Origin: Bacteroidota bacterium
GTDB lineage: Bacteria; Bacteroidota; Bacteroidia; 2-12-FULL-35-15
Reading direction: 5' to 3'
Assembly: GCA_025963715.1 (NCBI GenBank)
Contig: JAOQAG010000001.1
Coordinates: 124,001 to 188,000 of the forward strand
DNA: 64,000 bases
The notes under the pieces were generated by a model that ran no database searches, was not told the origin of the DNA, and saw nothing but the letters and a program-made list of their open reading frames with translations. Below are positions 53,162 to 61,173 of this stretch, piece by piece (the first letter of the stretch is position 1; every line of letters starts with the position of its first letter). Position numbers and translations under genes: made by a program.

Positions 53162-54115
53162 CTATTTCTTCATCCATTCCTCCACCTGTGTCTGATCCAG
53201 CGTCATATAATCCACATCGTGCTCCACTATACTGTTGTTGATCAGCAGGATCGTAGGCATGGCCGTTCCCGCGAGGTAAACAAACGGCCGTCCTTTCAGC
53301 ATGCAATGCGGAATAGTTTCGGTATGCGTATCATCAAAGAACGGCTGCAGGTTTTCCTCTTTACCGTTCAGTACAAAATAAAAGGAAATGCCCGGGTTGC
53401 GCTCATGCATGATGCGCATTTTTTTTGATGCAATGCGGCAATGCGGACAGGTTAAGCTCATAAATGCAATGATGTGTTTGCCCTGCGAAAGCGTTTTTGG
53501 CGGAGCATTAAGAGTGGCATGCGCGTACAGCGAATCCAATTCCAACTTATAATTGTCTTCCGGCTTGTTCAGGTAAGATGCCGAATAATCCAGCTCCACA
53601 GGGTTGCAGATGAAGGGCAGCGCTAAACAAGTACCAAGCGTCAGCCAGAATAAAATGGTTGCGAATGTATTGTTCCAGCCTTCGTGGTATTTATACAGCA
53701 CAATAAAAATGAAGAGCATGATCAGATTTTTTACCAGGGCCCAGAACGGCGTCATGGTAAATACCGTACCGAAACAGCCGCAATTTCCTTTGTTGCCCGA
53801 AAAAGCCATCAGGAGGATCAGGTAAATGCTGAAAATGGTAAGCAATGCGATCCCTAATTTGTAAGTTACCTTTTTTAATTTGATGTGAAAAATGAGCATA
53901 AAGCCGATAAAAAATTCAAAGCCGATCAGCAGACGTGCTATGAACGGCGCCAGTTTCCAGTTGCTCAACCCCAGGTCAACAAATGTAAATTCAAACGGCT
54001 CGATGGGAGAGCTGTAATGCTGCAGAAAAGGAAAACCGCCTTTTGTAAAACCGGAAACGATAAAAACCATACCCAGCAAGATGGTAAGGATTGTAAAAAG
54101 AATCTTTTTTGTCAT
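53162..54115 (-). CDS. MauE/DoxX-type membrane protein fused to a thioredoxin-like domain
   Basis: The 317-residue protein has four or five transmembrane helices in its first about 185 residues, including the MauE/DoxX-like first helix ILFTILTILLGMVFIVSG. A cysteine motif NCGCFG (about 111-116) is followed by TPFWALVKNLIM. A C-terminal thioredoxin-like domain (about 205-317) has the redox pair SLTCPHCR and the cis-Pro strand GTAMPTILLI. The fusion suggests electron transfer across the membrane to a periplasmic CxxC, as in quinone-linked thiol systems (inference). The gene is alone, convergent with the secreted cluster. Confidence 0.8.
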   Translation of the reverse strand: MTKKILFTILTILLGMVFIVSGFTKGGFPFLQHYSSPIEPFEFTFVDLGLSNWKLAPFIARLLIGFEFFIGFMLIFHIKLKKVTYKLGIALLTIFSIYLILLMAFSGNKGNCGCFGTVFTMTPFWALVKNLIMLFIFIVLYKYHEGWNNTFATILFWLTLGTCLALPFICNPVELDYSASYLNKPEDNYKLELDSLYAHATLNAPPKTLSQGKHIIAFMSLTCPHCRIASKKMRIMHERNPGISFYFVLNGKEENLQPFFDDTHTETIPHCMLKGRPFVYLAGTAMPTILLINNSIVEHDVDYMTLDQTQVEEWMKK

Positions 54116-54152
54116 GATTCAAAATTAAAAAAATAAAGCAAGTTCAAGAAGG

Positions 54153-54400
54153 AGTTCAAAGTTTAAAGTTGGAAAGTTTAAAGTTTGCTGTGTGTTTGCT
54201 GTATGTGCTCCTTCGGAGCGGTTTTTACCACTTAGACACTAAGAAAGCACTAAGAAGGAAAAGAAGAAAAAGAGATTTTGCTGTGTGGCTCCTTCGGAGC
54301 ATTTCTTTTTTTACCACGAAGACGCGGAGGCGCAAAGTTTTTTATTTTGTTTCTGCTTTTAAATTTGTTTGCTCACACGTTATTTGACTTTTGTTTTCCA
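54153..54400. repeat. Left arm of a 245-bp inverted repeat around an oxidoreductase gene
   Basis: It begins AGTTCAAAGTTTAAAGTTGG, contains GTGCTCCTTCGGAGCGG and TTTTTACCACTTAGACACTA, and ends TTGACTTTTGTTTTCC. Its first about 125 bp match the reverse complement of 56641-56765 with only a few differences; the whole arm is roughly 85-90% alike by eye. Confidence 0.88.
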
Positions 54401-54648
54401 GCATAATAATTCTGTGCTAACCCTACTACCCTACCTCTTATTATCTTTTAGAATAAACGGAAACATTATTTTGTGACCAATGTTTCAAAAAACATCATTC
54501 CTTTTTTTATTCTTTGCGCCTTAGTGCCTTTGTGGTAAAAAAAATGCTCCGTAGGAGCCACATGGCAACTCTTAATCTTAACTCTTTTACTTCTTTTTTC
54601 TTAGTGCCTTCGTGGTGAAAACCGCTCCGAAGGAGCCACACAGCAAAA
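54401..54648. repeat. Inner composite repeat next to the oxidoreductase 3' end
   Basis: No gene is seen. Reverse-oriented words of the same family appear: CTTAGTGCCTTTGTGGTAAA, CTTCGTGGTGAAAACCGCTC, GCTCCGAAGGAGCC and AAACTTTAAAC. So the spacer left of the gene is itself a large inverted repeat, and the gene's last codons (KFKV and stop) are formed from repeat sequence. Confidence 0.75.
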
Positions 54649-56229
54649 TTAAACTTTAAACTTATTTACCCGGCTCAGCAAATTGCGTTTCAATATCACT
54701 ACCGACGTGATCACCCCGGAAAAAAGCGCGGATCCAACACCCACACAAACAATATCCTGCCCGGTAAGGTATAAATTCCGGTAGGATGTGCTTGCCCGCA
54801 ATTGCTTTAATTGAAAACGTTCGGCACTGTGCTCCAATCCGTAGATCTCGCCATGAGCGTAGTTACTGAAATGTTTAGTGGAAAGCGGTGTGGACAATTC
54901 GCAAAGCTCCACATGTCCCCTGATCTGCGGTACAGTGCTGTATAACTTTTCCAGCAGGCGGTTCTGCGTTTCTTCTTTGTACACATCGTATTCATCGCCG
55001 CGTTTCTGCCATTTTTTATCTTCCCATTCTTTTACCCATTCGTACGGACAGGATGCGATCACCTGGATGGTGCTGCTATTGGGATGTGTAGCGCTCCAAC
55101 CCGGGTCTTTGGCCGATGGAAATGAAATATACGCCATGGAAGGAATGTAATTTTTATCAGCCATGTGCACTGCATAATCCGCATCCAGGTTGTAGCTGTT
55201 GTAGAGCCAGATGTTGTGTTTCGGGAGTTTTAATTCGGCATCGCTTGCATTCAGCCCCACGTACAAACACACATGCGATACCGAAGGTTTCAGATCATTC
55301 ATCTGGCAGGTACTTTCGCTTTTTGCATGCTTGATGAGTTTGTTGTACGTATTGTGAATGCCGGTATTACTCACAATTTTGGAAGCCGTGATCAGGTCGC
55401 CGTTTTCCATTTCAACGCCAATTGCTTTATTTTTTTTGAAAGTAATATTTTTTACATCCGCCTTAATGGCGATGATGCCGCCGTTTTTTTCGATCACATC
55501 GATCAGGCTTTTCGAAATACTGGAAGCACCGCCAACAGGGTAATTGCCGCCATCCAAAAAATGATCGGTAACTATGGCGTGGATCGCGAAACTGCTTTTT
55601 TTCGGTGGCAATCCGTAATTTCCACATTGTGCACACAGCACGGTAATTAATTTTTCATTCGCGGTAAGCTTCCGGATCACATCATACGTGGTGCATTGCG
55701 AGTATTTATAAAAGCCGCGGCGTAAAAAATAACCAAGGCTTTTACTCAGCCAGTCGGGCATGGTGCGCTCCGCAAAAAACATCAGCGACAAGCCGCCCAC
55801 TTTTGAAATTAATTTATAATAATCGCGGATAGCTTGTTCTTCCTCCGGAAAATAAGCGATCATCTGCTCCAGCTGTTCTGTTCTTCCGGCTTTAAAATTA
55901 TACACATCTCCTTCTATGATCGTCTGATCGTAGATCTCACCCATACCGGCCCATTTTAGTTTGGAATCGGTTACATAATCAAAAACCTTGCGCAGCAGCC
56001 CGTCTTCCAGGTTTACCTGGCCAACGTAATGCACGCCCACATCCCATTCAAATTTTTTACGTTTGAAGGTATGGCTGAAACCGCCTGCTACATAATGCTT
56101 TTCGAGCACCAGTACTTTTTTGCCTGCTTTTGAAAGTAAGGCTGCCGTGGTTAAGCCGCCAATGCCGGAACCAACAATAATAACATCGTAATGCTGTTTT
56201 GATAACCTGGTGGAGTAGAGGTTTTTCAT
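54649..56229 (-). CDS. FAD-dependent retinol-saturase/carotenoid-isomerase-like oxidoreductase
   Basis: The ATG at 56229 gives 526 residues; the upstream TTG is less likely. The dinucleotide motif VIIVGSGIGGLTTAALLSKAG (about 17-37) is followed by LEKHYVAGGFSHTFKRKKFE and FEWDVGVHYVG, placing it with all-trans-retinol 13,14-reductase and CrtISO-type members of the phytoene desaturase superfamily. The C-terminal YLTGQDIVCVGVGSALFSGV is the second FAD-contact block. Such enzymes saturate, desaturate or isomerise polyene chains; the substrate is unknown. It lies inside a pair of inverted composite repeats and 539 bp after the other redox genes on the same strand. Confidence 0.83.
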   Translation of the reverse strand: MKNLYSTRLSKQHYDVIIVGSGIGGLTTAALLSKAGKKVLVLEKHYVAGGFSHTFKRKKFEWDVGVHYVGQVNLEDGLLRKVFDYVTDSKLKWAGMGEIYDQTIIEGDVYNFKAGRTEQLEQMIAYFPEEEQAIRDYYKLISKVGGLSLMFFAERTMPDWLSKSLGYFLRRGFYKYSQCTTYDVIRKLTANEKLITVLCAQCGNYGLPPKKSSFAIHAIVTDHFLDGGNYPVGGASSISKSLIDVIEKNGGIIAIKADVKNITFKKNKAIGVEMENGDLITASKIVSNTGIHNTYNKLIKHAKSESTCQMNDLKPSVSHVCLYVGLNASDAELKLPKHNIWLYNSYNLDADYAVHMADKNYIPSMAYISFPSAKDPGWSATHPNSSTIQVIASCPYEWVKEWEDKKWQKRGDEYDVYKEETQNRLLEKLYSTVPQIRGHVELCELSTPLSTKHFSNYAHGEIYGLEHSAERFQLKQLRASTSYRNLYLTGQDIVCVGVGSALFSGVITSVVILKRNLLSRVNKFKV

Positions 56230-56521
56230 GTACAGCAAGGTAAACTAATTCAGTAACGCAGCCCGTTTATTTAGCAGCGAAATGAAATTTTGTATGAATT
56301 CATAAAGGGAGTTCAAAGTTTAAAGTTCAAAAGTTTAAAGTTTGCTGGATGTGCTCCTTCGGAGCGGCTTTTACCACTCCATAGGAGTCCTACGGAAAGG
56401 CGCAAAGACGGGAAGAAATTAAAAAGGAATTTTATTTCTGTAAACACTGTTAACGCAATAGAATATGCACGTTTATTTTAAAAGATAGGAAGAGAACAGT
56501 AAAGTAAAAAAAATATTTTTT
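56230..56521. repeat. Inner composite repeat before the oxidoreductase gene
   Basis: No gene is seen. GAGTTCAAAGTTTAAAGTTC, GTGCTCCTTCGGAGCGGC and GGCGCAAAGACGGG words are in forward orientation (about 56309-56420), mirroring the words left of the gene. The remainder is AT-rich. Confidence 0.7.
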
Positions 56522-56765
56522 TGGAAAACAAGAAGTCAAAAACTTGTGAGCAAACAAATTTAAAAGCACAAGCAAAATAAAAACCTTTGCGCCTTAGTGC
56601 CTTTGTGGTAAAAAAACAGCTCCGAAGGAGCCACCCAGCAAAAACTCTTTTTCTTCTTTTCCTTCTTAGTGCTTTCTTAGTGTCTAAGTGGTAAAAACCG
56701 CTCCGAAGGAGCACATACAGCAAATACACAGCAAAATTAAACTTTCCAACTTTAAACTTTGAACT
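56522..56765. repeat. Right arm of the 245-bp inverted repeat
   Basis: Reverse complement of 54153-54400. It begins TGGAAAACAAGAAGTCAAAA, contains CGCTCCGAAGGAGC (CCGCTCCGAAGGAGCAC) and ends AACTTTAAACTTTGAACT just before the next gene's stop. Confidence 0.88.
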
Positions 56766-56768
56766 TAT

Positions 56769-58304
56769 TTACTTCGTTTGCGGGATCACTTTAAATTTCA
56801 CTTTATAATCCTTACAGATCTTCTTTGCTACATCACGCCCGGTTTTAATGGCAATAGGCAAACCGCCTCCGGGTTGGTTCCAGTGGCTCGAGTAATAAAA
56901 GTTTTTTAATCCCGGTAAATGAAACCCAACGGGCGAGCGCGCCAACAGGTTTTTCCCCGGCAGCCAGCCTTGTGTGCTGCCTTTCCAGTTGTTGGTATAA
57001 CGTTGGAAAGTGGCAGGTGTAGCCACATCAATTACTTCAATGTGATCTTTTATTCCGCCCAGTGTAATGTCCAGGCGTTCAATTATTTTATTGGTGAATT
57101 CGGTTTTGGCAGCGCGGTATTTCGGGCGGTCGTTCTTGCGTGCATCAATCCAGAATTCGCGCTGCGTGGTATAAAAGCTCACGGTAACCGAAGTTTTTCC
57201 TTTCGGTGCCAGTGTGTGATCGTAATTGTAAATGTGCACTTCAAAACGCGAGTAGGCAGTTCCGTCAGGCGAGATAATATCTTCCTCCAGCGGCACTCTG
57301 AAAAAATGCGGCAGCTCAGTCAGATCTTTTGAGATCCCAAACGAAAATTGCATCACGGAATAAAATACTTCCAGTTTTTTTAATTCTTTCAGCTCGATCA
57401 TTTCCTGATCCACAAATTTTCCGTCCAGTGCATCAAACACCGTAAAGTTCCAGTCGGCAGCGGAAATGGTAAGATCCGAAAAATGTGTGGCATCATTCCG
57501 CACTAATAATCCTTTTGCAATGCCATCCTCCGTAATTATTTTTTTTACCGGTGTTTTGTAATGCATCGTTCCGCCCAGCGATAAATACGTTTGCTCTATT
57601 TTTTTTGCAAAATTCATGGAACCACCGATCGGGTAACCGGCGCTTTTTTTATCAAAAACCGACAATGGCATGGAAAGCACCATCATGTTCACCTCATCAC
57701 CGTCGTACAGCAATTCAAAGCTTTCACGGATAAACGGATTGCTGAATTTGCGGGCGTAGGTATAATTTGTGTAATTTTTTATTTTCAGGAACCAGTATAC
57801 AAACTCAAGGTAGCGCGTCATTTTAATTCCGCGAACCATCGATTGAAAAAACGGGAGATCGTCCATGATCGGCGGCAGATCATACTTCTGCATGATGCGC
57901 ATCGGCTTGATGAATTCGCGGATGGCTTTGGTATCCTCCGGCGCCAGGTCGATCATGTATTCTTCCAGGCGGGTAAGGTTGGTATACAGCTTGAAATTTT
58001 TTTCGCCGTATTTATTTGCGTGAGTTTTGGTTCCCACCTCCACGCGGATCTCGTGATTATGAAATTCAATTTTTTTCATGTCCAGGATCTCCGACCAGAT
58101 CTTGTAAAAGGAAGAACCCGTATCCGATCCCAATATCCAATGTGCGCAGCTGTCAAAGGTATATTCGCCTTTTTCCCAGCTGGTACAAAGCCCGCCGGGG
58201 ATCGAATGTTTTTCGAAAATGTGGGTTTCAAACCCGTTCATCTGCAAATAACACCCGGCTGTTAAGCCCGAAACTCCCCCACCTATGATATTAATTTTCA
58301 TCAT
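56769..58304 (-). CDS. Phytoene-dehydrogenase-like FAD oxidoreductase
   Basis: The 511-residue protein starts with the FAD-binding fold KINIIGGGVSGLTAGCYLQ and the following GGLCTSWEKGEYTFDSCAHW. The end has GFHLPGLKNFYYSSHWNQPG and GLPIAIKTGRDVAKKIC, the second FAD-binding block of CrtI-like enzymes. No transmembrane helix is evident. It is most similar in build to uncharacterised phytoene-dehydrogenase-like proteins, so the substrate is open. The gene is 9 nt after the small secreted-protein gene and probably belongs to a three-gene operon starting at 59991. Confidence 0.83.
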   Translation of the reverse strand: MMKINIIGGGVSGLTAGCYLQMNGFETHIFEKHSIPGGLCTSWEKGEYTFDSCAHWILGSDTGSSFYKIWSEILDMKKIEFHNHEIRVEVGTKTHANKYGEKNFKLYTNLTRLEEYMIDLAPEDTKAIREFIKPMRIMQKYDLPPIMDDLPFFQSMVRGIKMTRYLEFVYWFLKIKNYTNYTYARKFSNPFIRESFELLYDGDEVNMMVLSMPLSVFDKKSAGYPIGGSMNFAKKIEQTYLSLGGTMHYKTPVKKIITEDGIAKGLLVRNDATHFSDLTISAADWNFTVFDALDGKFVDQEMIELKELKKLEVFYSVMQFSFGISKDLTELPHFFRVPLEEDIISPDGTAYSRFEVHIYNYDHTLAPKGKTSVTVSFYTTQREFWIDARKNDRPKYRAAKTEFTNKIIERLDITLGGIKDHIEVIDVATPATFQRYTNNWKGSTQGWLPGKNLLARSPVGFHLPGLKNFYYSSHWNQPGGGLPIAIKTGRDVAKKICKDYKVKFKVIPQTK

Positions 58305-58313
58305 TCCTTTTTC

Positions 58314-58715
58314 TTAAACAAAAGATAAATCTTGTTTTTTGGTGACTGCCTCTTTTGTTTCCGGAAAACGTTGTGCATACTTTTTCCAATCGTTGTTCAA
58401 CTTTAATTCCTTGTCCTTATATTTTATATAAATGTATTTTGGGTTATGCCTTTTCGTTTCTCTCCTCTGTTTTGCTGCGGATATGCCACTCGGACAAGCA
58501 GTTGCCCATGCAACTTCAATTTCAAATTGTCCGGCGCTGTCGGTTGTTACAATTTGTGTTTTTCCACCGGTAGTTACGCTTAGCTCGCAGTTTTTCAGCA
58601 GCGTTTTATTTATGCCGTATGCTGTGCCTTTTACAAAATAGCTCCCTGCGCGGCCTTTTGCAAAAAGTCCGGTTACCGAAAAAATAAAAAATAAAAGAGC
58701 AAGCGTTCGTTTCAT
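58314..58715 (-). CDS. Small secreted protein, possibly beta-sandwich
   Basis: The 133-residue protein has signal peptide MKRTLALLFFIFSVTGLFAK. The body (SYFVKGTAYGINKTLLKNCE to VTTDSAGQFEIEVAW) resembles a carboxypeptidase-regulatory-like beta sandwich, then turns lysine-rich (KYIYIKYKDKELKLNNDWKK). It is not recognised beyond that. It lies 7 nt after one FAD oxidoreductase gene and 9 nt before another, so it is firmly in the redox operon, and an exported product beside cytoplasmic enzymes is unusual. Confidence 0.75.
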   Translation of the reverse strand: MKRTLALLFFIFSVTGLFAKGRAGSYFVKGTAYGINKTLLKNCELSVTTGGKTQIVTTDSAGQFEIEVAWATACPSGISAAKQRRETKRHNPKYIYIKYKDKELKLNNDWKKYAQRFPETKEAVTKKQDLSFV

Positions 58716-58722
58716 CTGGTTT

Positions 58723-59991
58723 TTAAATTCCTTTTGCAGCTTCTTCTTCGGCCGCTGCCGCTTTTTGCATGCGGATGATCTTCGCCAGCGTGCTTACCGC
58801 ACGTTCATGTTTTTTTACAAATGGATTTTCCAGGTCCCAAACATATCCGGCCAATACCGAGCAGATCTGCTTTTTAATATTCGGATCAGGATCTTTGGTA
58901 AAAAAGATCTGGTGCAGATCGCCGTTGTACCAGCCTTTCACATAAGTACGGAATGTATTGATGCCCTGCATCATGTGATCGACATATTCGGTTTGAAAAT
59001 CCACTGTTTCGCCTTTTAATTTTCTGCTCACCAGCTTTGCCGCTGTAGAGCCGGATTCCATTGCGAATGTTACACCCGAGGAAAATACCGGATCTAAAAA
59101 TTCGGTAGCATTTCCGGCAGTTACAAATCCATCGCCGAAAAATTTGGTGGATGTGATCGCATAGCCTTCAATGGTGCGTGCTTCAAGCACCATTTCCTGA
59201 TCTTTGAAACGCCCGGCCAGCTGAGGAGAAGAAGCAATCAGCGCTTTCATCCGCTCTGTTTTATTTTCGGGAAAATCCTTGAAAAATTCAGGATCACCAA
59301 CAAATCCAACGGAGGTATTGCCGTTTGAAAAAGGGATGATCCAGATCCATACATCCTGCCTGTGAATCACAACAGTAATACGGTTTCCTTCCGCGCCTTC
59401 CGGGCGTTTCGGATCTTTAAAATGTGTGAAATGCGTTTTGCGGGGGTCAAAGCCCGATTGTTTATTCAGCCCCAGCATGTTCGGGATCACACGGCCGTAG
59501 CCGCTGCAATCGATAATATAGCGCGCTTCAATTTGTTTTTTATTTCCGTTGGCGTCTTCCACTGTGGTGATGGACGTTTCATCGGGATTGAACTGGATAG
59601 CAGTTACACCCATTTCAAATTCAACTGGAATGCCTTTTTTAGCAACACCTGTTGCCAGGATGTGGTCGAATTGTGCGCGTGGCACCTGGTACGTCCAGGT
59701 CCAGCCTTTGCTGAACTGGTCCGAAAAATTAAAATCGCATACTTTATCACCCAGTAAAAATTTAGCCCCGAATTTTTCCTGGAAACCTGCAGCTTTCACA
59801 TCTTCCAGAAGCCCGGTTTCATCCAGGTGATCCATCACACGCGGCAAAAGGCTTTCGCCGATCACAAAACGGGGAAATTTCACTTTTTCCACAACACGTA
59901 CTTTTAAGCCGTTTTTGTGGACTATGGATGCGGCAATACACCCTGCGGGGCCTGCGCCGATCACTAATACATCTGTTTTTTCGGTAACCAT
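58723..59991 (-). CDS. Tryptophan-halogenase/geranylgeranyl-reductase-type FAD oxidoreductase
   Basis: The 422-residue protein has the FAD motif DVLVIGAGPAGCIAAS, the VVEKVKFPRFVIGESLLP block typical of halogenase-like and geranylgeranyl-reductase-like flavoproteins, and GDGFVTAGNATEFLDPVFSSG near residue 285. The lysine and WxWxIP motifs of true tryptophan halogenases are not clearly complete (only WIWIIPFSNG is seen), so halogenation is not claimed. Similar flavoproteins occur in flexirubin/aryl-polyene clusters and in polyprenyl reduction. It leads the operon with 58314 and 56769, from a TACATTTG promoter at 60059-60066. Confidence 0.83.
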   Translation of the reverse strand: MVTEKTDVLVIGAGPAGCIAASIVHKNGLKVRVVEKVKFPRFVIGESLLPRVMDHLDETGLLEDVKAAGFQEKFGAKFLLGDKVCDFNFSDQFSKGWTWTYQVPRAQFDHILATGVAKKGIPVEFEMGVTAIQFNPDETSITTVEDANGNKKQIEARYIIDCSGYGRVIPNMLGLNKQSGFDPRKTHFTHFKDPKRPEGAEGNRITVVIHRQDVWIWIIPFSNGNTSVGFVGDPEFFKDFPENKTERMKALIASSPQLAGRFKDQEMVLEARTIEGYAITSTKFFGDGFVTAGNATEFLDPVFSSGVTFAMESGSTAAKLVSRKLKGETVDFQTEYVDHMMQGINTFRTYVKGWYNGDLHQIFFTKDPDPNIKKQICSVLAGYVWDLENPFVKKHERAVSTLAKIIRMQKAAAAEEEAAKGI

Positions 59992-60006
59992 GATACTGTT
60001 AATTGG

Positions 60007-60031
60007 GCTTGTTATACGGTATACAACAAGC
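60007..60031. promoter_or_regulatory. Palindrome in the leader of the redox operon
   Basis: GCTTGTT and AACAAGC enclose ATACGGTATAC, itself nearly palindromic. It lies between the -7 element (60059-60066) and the ATG at 59991, so it could be an operator or an RNA hairpin. Confidence 0.5.
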
Positions 60032-60058
60032 CTGGTTTAGTTTTGTTTTGAGAGGCTG

Positions 60059-60066
60059 CAAATGTA
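60059..60066 (-). promoter_or_regulatory. TAnnTTTG -7 element of the redox operon
   Basis: The minus strand reads TACATTTG, 68 nt before the ATG at 59991. Confidence 0.5.
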
Positions 60067-60156
60067 GCTAAAATTCCCCTATCTTTTTCTAAAGAATGCC
60101 TGTTTTAGTAAGGAAATAATGATTTTGGAGGAGAAGAATTGCTGTTTATATTTTAC

Positions 60157-60164
60157 TAAATTTG
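60157..60164 (+). promoter_or_regulatory. TAnnTTTG -7 element of the ABC transporter gene
   Basis: TAAATTTG lies 15 nt before the ATG at 60179 and inside a longer open frame from 60119, so the later start is favoured. Confidence 0.55.
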
Positions 60165-60178
60165 TCGCCCCGGTAATT

Positions 60179-60928
60179 ATGAGCTCAAACACAATAATAG
60201 AAGTAAACCATCTTTCAAAAATATACCGCGGCGCCACAACGCCGGTGGTAAACGATGTTTCATTTGCAGTGGAGCGTAACGAGATCTTTGGCTTGCTTGG
60301 CCCCAACGGTGCCGGTAAAACCACTACTATTTCTATTTTATGCGGCTTGTTCCCGCCTACATCCGGCAAGGTAATGATCGATGGGATGAACCTGAACGGC
60401 GATTTGGCAGACATCAAACAAATTGTGGGCGTGGTGCCGCAGGACATTGCGTTGTATCCTACACTTACGGCAAGGGAAAACCTGAATTTTTACGGCAGCA
60501 TGTACGGTTTATCCGGAAAAGTGCTGAAAGATAAAATTGAATTGTGGCTGACCAATTTCGGCTTGACCGATGCCGCAAACAGGCGCGTATCCACTTATTC
60601 GGGCGGAATGAAACGCCGCGTGAATTTAATTGCGGGTATTCTGCATGATCCCAAAATTTTATTTTTGGATGAACCCACAGTTGGTGTGGATGTGCAATCC
60701 CGGAACGTGATCATCGGGCATTTGAAGCAATTAAATGCAGCCGGAACTACTATTATTTACACCTCGCACCACATGGAGGAAGCGGAATATTTTTGCTCGC
60801 GTGTGGCCATCATCGATTACGGAAAAATGGTAACAAAAGGATCGCCGCAGGAATTGATTATGCAGAATGGTGCTGCTAATCTGGAGGAAGTGTTTTTGAA
60901 TTTAACGAATCGGAAATTAAGGGATTAA
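60179..60928 (+). CDS. ABC transporter ATP-binding protein
   Basis: The 249-residue ATPase has Walker A GPNGAGKTT (41-49), Q-loop Q88, signature YSGGMKRR (140-147) and Walker B ILFLDE (160-165), with DEPTVGVD. It belongs to the type that pairs with ABC-2 permeases for drug, lipid or polysaccharide export. The ABC-2 permease gene follows after 245 bp of repeats on the same strand, and the FAD operon is divergent, sharing the promoter region. A joint role in exporting the product of those redox enzymes is inference. Confidence 0.9.
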   Translation: MSSNTIIEVNHLSKIYRGATTPVVNDVSFAVERNEIFGLLGPNGAGKTTTISILCGLFPPTSGKVMIDGMNLNGDLADIKQIVGVVPQDIALYPTLTARENLNFYGSMYGLSGKVLKDKIELWLTNFGLTDAANRRVSTYSGGMKRRVNLIAGILHDPKILFLDEPTVGVDVQSRNVIIGHLKQLNAAGTTIIYTSHHMEEAEYFCSRVAIIDYGKMVTKGSPQELIMQNGAANLEEVFLNLTNRKLRD

Positions 60929-61173
60929 AATTAAGGAATGAAAAAATTAAGGATTAAGGATTAAGGAATAAGGAATTGGGATTTAGGATTATACTGTGTG
61001 GAAAAAAATTATGAAAACTAAATTTTAATATATTCTATAACACACTACGCATAATCCTAAATCCTTAATAAAGAAATCCTAAATAATTACAATACCTAAC
61101 GATTTAGCACGCTACGCATAATCCTGAATCCTTAATAAAAAAATCCTAAATAATTACATCGTAAATTAATACA
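60929..61173. repeat. Spacer with a 50-bp direct repeat
   Basis: No gene is seen. A direct repeat at 61042-61091 and 61109-61158, period 67 bp (TACGCATAATCCTAAATCCT start), follows words in reverse orientation (AAGGATTAAGGATTAAGG, about 60945). So the segment is also an inverted repeat. Confidence 0.8.

Noticed and set aside
58723-59991. Tryptophan halogenase assignment
   Set aside because: FAD motifs match the superfamily, but the WxWxIP and catalytic lysine features are not convincingly complete.
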